Assembly: GCA_964426945.1 (NCBI GenBank)
Contig: CAYRSS010000089.1
Coordinates: forward strand, 1 to 10,079
DNA length: 10,079 nucleotides
DNA from: CAYRSS01 sp964426945
GTDB lineage: Bacteria > Planctomycetota > Phycisphaerae > UBA1845
Direction: 5' to 3'
A program made the translations under genes and the position numbers. The notes beneath the pieces are model-generated. The model was not told the origin of the DNA. It worked only from the letters and a program-made list of their open reading frames with translations, and did no database searches. Shown piece after piece: positions 5,858-10,079 of this stretch (positions are counted from its first letter, which is position 1; every line of letters starts with the position of its first letter).

Positions 5858-7732
5858 ATGACGCTGACCGCCCCGAAACGCGCGACGTGGGCGCCTGCGC
5901 ATTCCGCATGGCTGCGCCGAATCCGTCGGCACAGTGGCGCACCGGAGCCGTTCCACGCGTTGGCCGTCTCGGTGTGCTTCCCCCTTGTTGCATCAGCGCT
6001 GGCCCCGGTGCTGACTTTCGCGTGCATCGCCGGCTGTCGAGAGCACCAAGCCCCCACGCCGCAGCCTGTTGCACAGGCCACGGACGCGCCGTCGGCTCAA
6101 CGACCCGCGGCCGCGGGCCGCGCGCTGTTCACGGACATCGCCGCGACCTCGGGACTCGTCTTCCATCACGAGTGCGGCTACGACGGCCGCTATCTCTATC
6201 CCGAAATCATGGGCGCCGGCGCGGCACTCTTTGACTATGACAACGATGGCGACCTCGACGTTTACCTCGTCAACGGCGGTCGACACCATGCCGAGGGCGC
6301 AGAGGCGCAGTCCCCCTCCGACCGGCTGTTCGCGCGGGAATCCGACGGCACCTACCGCGACGTCACCTCGAGCGCGGGCATCGACGAGCGACGCTACGGC
6401 ATGGGCGTCGCCGTCGGCGACTACAACAACGACGGGTTCCTCGATGTCTATGTGCTGAACTTCGGCGCCGACAGGCTCTACCGCAACAACGGCAACGGCA
6501 CGTTCACCGATGCTTCCGACGAGGCGGGCATCCGCAACGACAAGTGGTCGGTTTCGGCGGCTTTCGTCGACTACGACCGCGATGGGTGGCTCGACCTGTA
6601 CGTCGTCAACTACGTGAACTACCCGGAGCCCCGAACCTGCTCCGACTCGGCGGGGCGCGTCGAGTACTGCGGCCCGACCAGCGCCACGCCCGTGTCCGAC
6701 GTCTTGTACCGCAATCGCGGCGACGGCACCTTCGAAGACGTTTCCCGCCGCGCCGGCATGGCCTCCGTCGCCGGCCACGGGCTGGGCGTGGTCTGCGAGG
6801 ATTACAACCGCGATGGCTGGCTCGACATCTACGTGGCCAACGACGGCTCGGCCAACCACCTCTGGATCAACCGCCAGGACGGCACGTTCGCAGAATCGGC
6901 CGTCATTCTTGGTGCGGCCGTCAACCGGTTCGGCAAGCCCGAGGGCAGCATGGGCGTCACGGCGGGCGATGTTGACGGCGACGGCCACCTCGACCTGTTC
7001 ATGACGCACATCGTCCAGGAGAGCAACACGTACTATCGCGGGCGAGACGGGTGGTTTGAAGACACCACCGCCGAAGTGGGCCTCGCGGCACCCAGTGTTC
7101 CCTACACCGGCTTCGGCACGATGTTCGTTGACTTCGATCTCGACACCCACCTCGATCTCATCGTCGCCAACGGCCGAATCAAGCGCGGCGGTGCCGCCGT
7201 CGAGGCCGGCGCGTCCGGCCCGGTCGCCGCCTACGCCGAGCGCAGCCTGCTGTTCATGAACGACGGCCGCGGCCGCTTCCTTGACCAGACCGCCGCCCGT
7301 GGCGGCGACTTCGGCCGCGTGCCACGCGTGTCGCGTGGCCTCGCCGTCGGCGACATCGACAACGACGGCGACGTCGACGTGCTGATCACCAACACCTGCG
7401 GCCCCGCCGAACTGCTGCGCAACGACGGGACCGACACGAATCGCTGGCTTGCGCTGCGGCTGGTGGATCCGGCGCTCCAGCGCGACGCCTATGGCGCGCG
7501 GGTGACGGCGACAGTTGGCGACCGCCGGCTTGTGCGTACCCTCAATCCCAACCAGAGCTACGCGTCGAGCAACGATCCGCGCGTGTTTTTCGGGCTCGGC
7601 ATTGCCGAGCGGGTCGACGAACTTGAGATCGCCTGGCCCGACGGCCTGGTCGAGCGCCTGCCGGCCGTCGCAGCGAATCAACACCTGACGATCCGCCGCG
7701 GCGGAGCTGTCGCCGCAGCCGCGTCACCGTGA
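5858..7732 (+). CDS. FG-GAP/VCBS beta-propeller lipoprotein with C-terminal ASPIC/UnbV domain (CRTAC1-like)
   Basis: This 624-residue protein is counted from ATG 5858; the frame stays open to a TTG at 5768. A long Arg-containing N-region and a hydrophobic stretch (about 36-58) end in lipobox IAG-C60, predicting a lipoprotein. Seven calcium-type FG-GAP/VCBS motifs follow near residues 126, 188, 238, 315, 371, 425 and 499, such as FDYDNDGDLD and EDYNRDGWLD, enough for a seven-bladed propeller. The sixth (DFDLDTHLD) has lost the usual Gly. C261 and C271, between blades three and four, could form a disulfide. Residues about 528-612 form the ASPIC/UnbV domain, with NPNQSYASSN, FFGLG, VDELEIAWPDG and ANQHLTI. 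In animals this architecture occurs in CRTAC1. The bacterial role is unclear; binding of a protein or glycan outside the cell is likely. The TPR lipoprotein gene follows 12 bases later. A very weak promoter-like pair (TTGTAT 5768, TACGCT 5792) argues against the TTG start. Confidence 0.93.
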   Translation: MTLTAPKRATWAPAHSAWLRRIRRHSGAPEPFHALAVSVCFPLVASALAPVLTFACIAGCREHQAPTPQPVAQATDAPSAQRPAAAGRALFTDIAATSGLVFHHECGYDGRYLYPEIMGAGAALFDYDNDGDLDVYLVNGGRHHAEGAEAQSPSDRLFARESDGTYRDVTSSAGIDERRYGMGVAVGDYNNDGFLDVYVLNFGADRLYRNNGNGTFTDASDEAGIRNDKWSVSAAFVDYDRDGWLDLYVVNYVNYPEPRTCSDSAGRVEYCGPTSATPVSDVLYRNRGDGTFEDVSRRAGMASVAGHGLGVVCEDYNRDGWLDIYVANDGSANHLWINRQDGTFAESAVILGAAVNRFGKPEGSMGVTAGDVDGDGHLDLFMTHIVQESNTYYRGRDGWFEDTTAEVGLAAPSVPYTGFGTMFVDFDLDTHLDLIVANGRIKRGGAAVEAGASGPVAAYAERSLLFMNDGRGRFLDQTAARGGDFGRVPRVSRGLAVGDIDNDGDVDVLITNTCGPAELLRNDGTDTNRWLALRLVDPALQRDAYGARVTATVGDRRLVRTLNPNQSYASSNDPRVFFGLGIAERVDELEIAWPDGLVERLPAVAANQHLTIRRGGAVAAAASP

Positions 7733-7744
7733 ATCGGAGCTTTC

Positions 7745-9475
7745 ATGCGCCTCGCCTTGATCATCCCGCCCGCTCGCGTGGCCAGATCGCTCGTGATCGC
7801 CGCTGCAGCGCTGGTCGGCGCCTGCGCGGACGAGTCACACCCGGCCGCAGCGGCGCCGCCGCTGCCCGAGCTCTCGGCCGCGGAGCCGGCCGTGGCCGAA
7901 CGCGTCCGCGAAGCCCACGCAAAGCTGCGCAACGCGCAGACTGACGCCGGCGCGTGGGGGCGCTACGGGATGGTCCTTGACGCTCACGACTTCGGGCCGG
8001 AGGCGATAGCCGCCTACACCGAGGCCCAGCGGCTGGATGGCCAGGACTATCGCTGGCCCTACTACCGGGGCGTCGCCTGGCGAGCAACGGACCCGAGAGA
8101 AGCGGCGAAGCACCTGGCCGAAGCGCTCGAACTCGCACCCAATCAGCCGCACGTCATGCGATCGTGCGCTGATACGTTTGTGAGCGTGGATCGCGCCGCC
8201 GAGGCGGAAGCGCTGTACGAGTCCATTCTCGCAGTCGATCCCGCCCATCGTGGCGCACTGCTCGGCCTGGGCGAGCTCGCCCTCCGACAGGGCGACGTGG
8301 GCAAGTCGCTCGGCTTCCTGCGGCGGGCGCTCGACATCGAATTTCGCGACCACGAGGCGCACGAGAAGCTCGCCCGAGCGTATCAGCGCGGCGGCGACGA
8401 AACCGCGGCCCGCCGCCACGCGGCCCTTGCCGCGGCATACCCCCACCCAGCCGCGGTGATCGACCCCGATCTTGCCGCGCGCGACGCCGAGGCCGTCAGC
8501 AGCAAGGCGCTCTCGGCGCGCGGTCTTGCGCTCGTTCGCCGTGGCGCGCATGCCGAGGCAGTTGAAGTGTTCCGCCGGCTGGTGCAGATCTGCCCCGACA
8601 ACGCCCGCCACCGCGCCAACTACGCCGGCGCGCTGCACACGGCCGGCCGGATGCAGGATGCCCTGGCCGAATTCCGCGCAGCTCTACGCCTCTCGGAGCA
8701 CGATGCCGAGACTTTCGCCGCTTATGCTGTCGCCCTCGTCGACGCGGGCCGCCCCGCCGATGCGGAGCGCTACGCGCACGAGGCGGTTCGCCTTAATCCA
8801 CAGGCCGACGAGCCGCATCACACGCTGGGCTCCATCCGCCAGGCCCAGGGCCGGTTCGCCGATGCCGAAGCCGAGTTTCGCCGCGCCATCGAGCTCAACC
8901 CCGTCCACGCCCGAGCGTACAACAACCTCGGCAATGTCCTCGCCGCCCAGGGCCGCATGGCGGACGCCTGTGCCGCGTGGCGTGCGGCGGGCGAGTGTGG
9001 GCTGCACGTCCCCGAGGCCTACTACAACCTGTCGATGGCCTCCTACCTCGCCGGCGACATGGCAGAGGCTGCGCGCACCCTCACCGACGCGCTGCGCCGA
9101 TTCGGCGACCAGCCCATGCTCCTGGCCGGGCTCGCGGCGATTCGTGCGACCGCCCCCGCCGCGACAGACCGCAACGGCGAAGAGGCGATCGCCCTGACCA
9201 ATCGGCTTGTCCGCGCTGCGGGCGGCACGGACGCCGCCACCGCTGACTTACTCGCCGCCGCCTTCGCTGAGGCCGGCCGGTGGGACGACGCCGTCACCAC
9301 CGCACAACTCGCCCTCAAACTCGCTCGCGAGAAGGGCGACGCGGCGCTCGCCGCGCAGGTCGAAGGCCGCCTCGCGCTCTACGCCGCCCGCCAACCCTAT
9401 CACCAGCAGCCCGGCGCCCCCTACCGCCCCCCCCAGCCGCGATTGGCCGAGCCGCCGCGCGGCTGGCGACGCTGA
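7745..9475 (+). CDS. TPR-repeat lipoprotein, partner of the upstream propeller protein
   Basis: This 576-residue protein starts at ATG, with GGAG five bases upstream and only 12 bases after the previous stop, so the pair is probably co-transcribed and may be translationally coupled. Residues 1-26 form a signal peptide with hydrophobic core SLVIAAAALVG and lipobox LVGA-C27, predicting lipid anchoring. An Ala/Pro linker (28-50) follows. About five TPRs then occupy residues 70-236 and six more 258-460, for example AYNNLGNVLAAQGRMADACAAW and AEFRRAIELNP. A last TPR-like pair ends in RLALYAARQPYH. I recall a similar closing motif in TPR proteins encoded next to ASPIC/UnbV genes. The final 20 or so residues are rich in Pro and Arg. 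No enzymatic domain is present; the TPR superhelix should serve protein-protein contacts, most likely with the neighbouring propeller. The exact partner is inferred from gene adjacency only. Confidence 0.92.
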   Translation: MRLALIIPPARVARSLVIAAAALVGACADESHPAAAAPPLPELSAAEPAVAERVREAHAKLRNAQTDAGAWGRYGMVLDAHDFGPEAIAAYTEAQRLDGQDYRWPYYRGVAWRATDPREAAKHLAEALELAPNQPHVMRSCADTFVSVDRAAEAEALYESILAVDPAHRGALLGLGELALRQGDVGKSLGFLRRALDIEFRDHEAHEKLARAYQRGGDETAARRHAALAAAYPHPAAVIDPDLAARDAEAVSSKALSARGLALVRRGAHAEAVEVFRRLVQICPDNARHRANYAGALHTAGRMQDALAEFRAALRLSEHDAETFAAYAVALVDAGRPADAERYAHEAVRLNPQADEPHHTLGSIRQAQGRFADAEAEFRRAIELNPVHARAYNNLGNVLAAQGRMADACAAWRAAGECGLHVPEAYYNLSMASYLAGDMAEAARTLTDALRRFGDQPMLLAGLAAIRATAPAATDRNGEEAIALTNRLVRAAGGTDAATADLLAAAFAEAGRWDDAVTTAQLALKLAREKGDAALAAQVEGRLALYAARQPYHQQPGAPYRPPQPRLAEPPRGWRR

Positions 9476-9525
9476 TCCGGCCGCGAAACCGCTCACTTCT
9501 CCATAACGCGCCGCGCGCCCATGCG

Positions 9526-9554
9526 TTGCCCCGCGGTGCGGCGTCAGGTACCAT
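9526..9554 (+). promoter_or_regulatory. Candidate sigma70-like promoter of the isocitrate dehydrogenase gene
   Basis: TTGCCC (9526-9531) and TACCAT (9549-9554) each match four of six consensus bases and are separated by an ideal 17 bases. The -10 box lies 56 bases before the ATG at 9611, which would give a leader of about 50 bases. This is the best-formed promoter in the window and fits a separate transcription unit after the TPR gene. Confidence 0.4.
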
Positions 9555-9610
9555 GCGGCGGATTTGTGCATCCCCGAAAAGCTGGGTTTCCCGCAGGAAG
9601 GACCGCCGAC

Positions 9611-10079
9611 ATGACGCCGACGTTCAAGGATCTGAAGCTCCCCACGCAGGGCTCCCCCATCACCATGACCGACCGCGGGCTCAAGGTGCCCGACCAGCCC
9701 ATCCTCCCCTTCATCGAGGGCGACGGCACCGGGCCGGACATCTGGCGGGCGTCGGTGCGCGTGTTTGACGCGGCGGTGCAGAAGGCCTACGGCGGCAAGC
9801 GCAAGATCGCCTGGTTCGAAGTGTTCGCCGGGCAGAAGTCGTATGACAAGTACGGCACGTGGCTGCCCGAAGACACTATCAAGGCGTTCGAGGCCTACCT
9901 CGTGGGGATCAAGGGCCCGCTCACCACGCCCGTCGGCGGCGGCATCCGCTCGCTCAACGTTGCGCTGCGCCAGCAACTGGACCTCTACGCCTGCGTCCGC
10001 CCGGTCGTGCACTTCAAGGGCGTGCCCTCGCCGGTGAAGCGGCCCGACCTGGTGAACATGGTGATCTTCCGCGAGACCA
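9611..10079 (+). CDS. icd: Isocitrate dehydrogenase, N-terminal part (3' end outside window)
   Basis: This is the first 156 codons of the TCA-cycle enzyme that oxidatively decarboxylates isocitrate to 2-oxoglutarate. ATG 9611 is preceded by AGGAAGGA, eight bases away. The fragment follows the E. coli-type enzyme closely: PFIEGDGTGPDIW (33-45), an AAVQKAYGGKRKIAW stretch, VGIKGPLTTPVGGGIRSLN (98-116), ALRQQLDLYACVRPV (118-132) and PSPVKRPDL, ending at NMVIFRET. Ser114 in GGGIRSLN aligns with the substrate-binding serine that is phosphorylated in E. coli, and R120 and R130 align with the isocitrate-binding arginines. The NADP/NAD-selecting residues lie past the window edge, so NADP dependence is assumed from the overall resemblance only. 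It is probably transcribed on its own from the promoter just upstream and is unrelated in function to the lipoprotein pair before it. Confidence 0.95.
   Translation, partial: MTPTFKDLKLPTQGSPITMTDRGLKVPDQPILPFIEGDGTGPDIWRASVRVFDAAVQKAYGGKRKIAWFEVFAGQKSYDKYGTWLPEDTIKAFEAYLVGIKGPLTTPVGGGIRSLNVALRQQLDLYACVRPVVHFKGVPSPVKRPDLVNMVIFRET

Noticed and set aside
5993..7684. Long open frame (563 codons) on the minus strand
   Set aside because: It lies wholly opposite the propeller gene and its Val/Asp/Ala-rich repeats are the antisense reading of the repeated DxDxDG codons. It has no RBS-supported start and matches no family I know.
9248..10012. Minus-strand open frame of 254 codons over the TPR/isocitrate dehydrogenase junction
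   Set aside because: The sense strand encodes unmistakable isocitrate dehydrogenase; the antisense product is low-complexity and unrecognisable.

Overview
This is a GC-rich window (about two thirds G+C by eye) in which every credible gene lies on the + strand. It reads as chromosomal DNA of a Planctomycetota-like bacterium. The support is a UvrA with a long extra C-terminal region, a cytoplasmic CBM9/DOMON-like protein of a kind I recall from planctomycetes, a calcium-propeller ASPIC/UnbV lipoprotein paired with a TPR lipoprotein, and a cysteine-rich lipoprotein with a CDDGNPCTTDTC-type motif. The last type is also common in Myxococcota, so the phylum call is an inference from gene content and not a phylogeny.

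Layout. Positions 2-1300 hold the 3' end of uvrA: the last ABC ATPase motifs, then about 337 extra residues that look like a duplicated domain. Positions 1392-2060 encode a 222-residue CBM9/DOMON-like beta-sandwich protein without a signal peptide. Positions 2151-4892 encode an exported 913-residue M16 metalloprotease with two fused halves, one active and one degenerate. A 456-bp gap (4893-5348) has no convincing gene but holds at least five different inverted repeats between 5039 and 5269. Positions 5349-5579 encode a 76-residue cysteine-rich lipoprotein. After a 278-bp gap with one hairpin, 5858-7732 encodes a lipoprotein with seven FG-GAP/VCBS repeats and a C-terminal ASPIC/UnbV domain. Twelve bases later, 7745-9475 encodes a lipoprotein with about twelve TPRs. 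Positions 9611-10079 hold the 5' part of an isocitrate dehydrogenase gene, with a plausible sigma70-like promoter just upstream.

How they work together. uvrA (nucleotide excision repair) and the isocitrate dehydrogenase (TCA cycle) are housekeeping genes at the two ends. The centre encodes mainly cell-envelope proteins: the protease and three predicted lipoproteins. The propeller and TPR genes are almost certainly one transcriptional unit, and their products probably act together outside the cytoplasmic membrane. I see no mobile element, CRISPR array, tRNA, rRNA or defence system, and no sign of recent gene transfer. The points most worth following up are the duplicated UvrA extension, the hairpin-rich gap and the small cysteine-rich lipoprotein.
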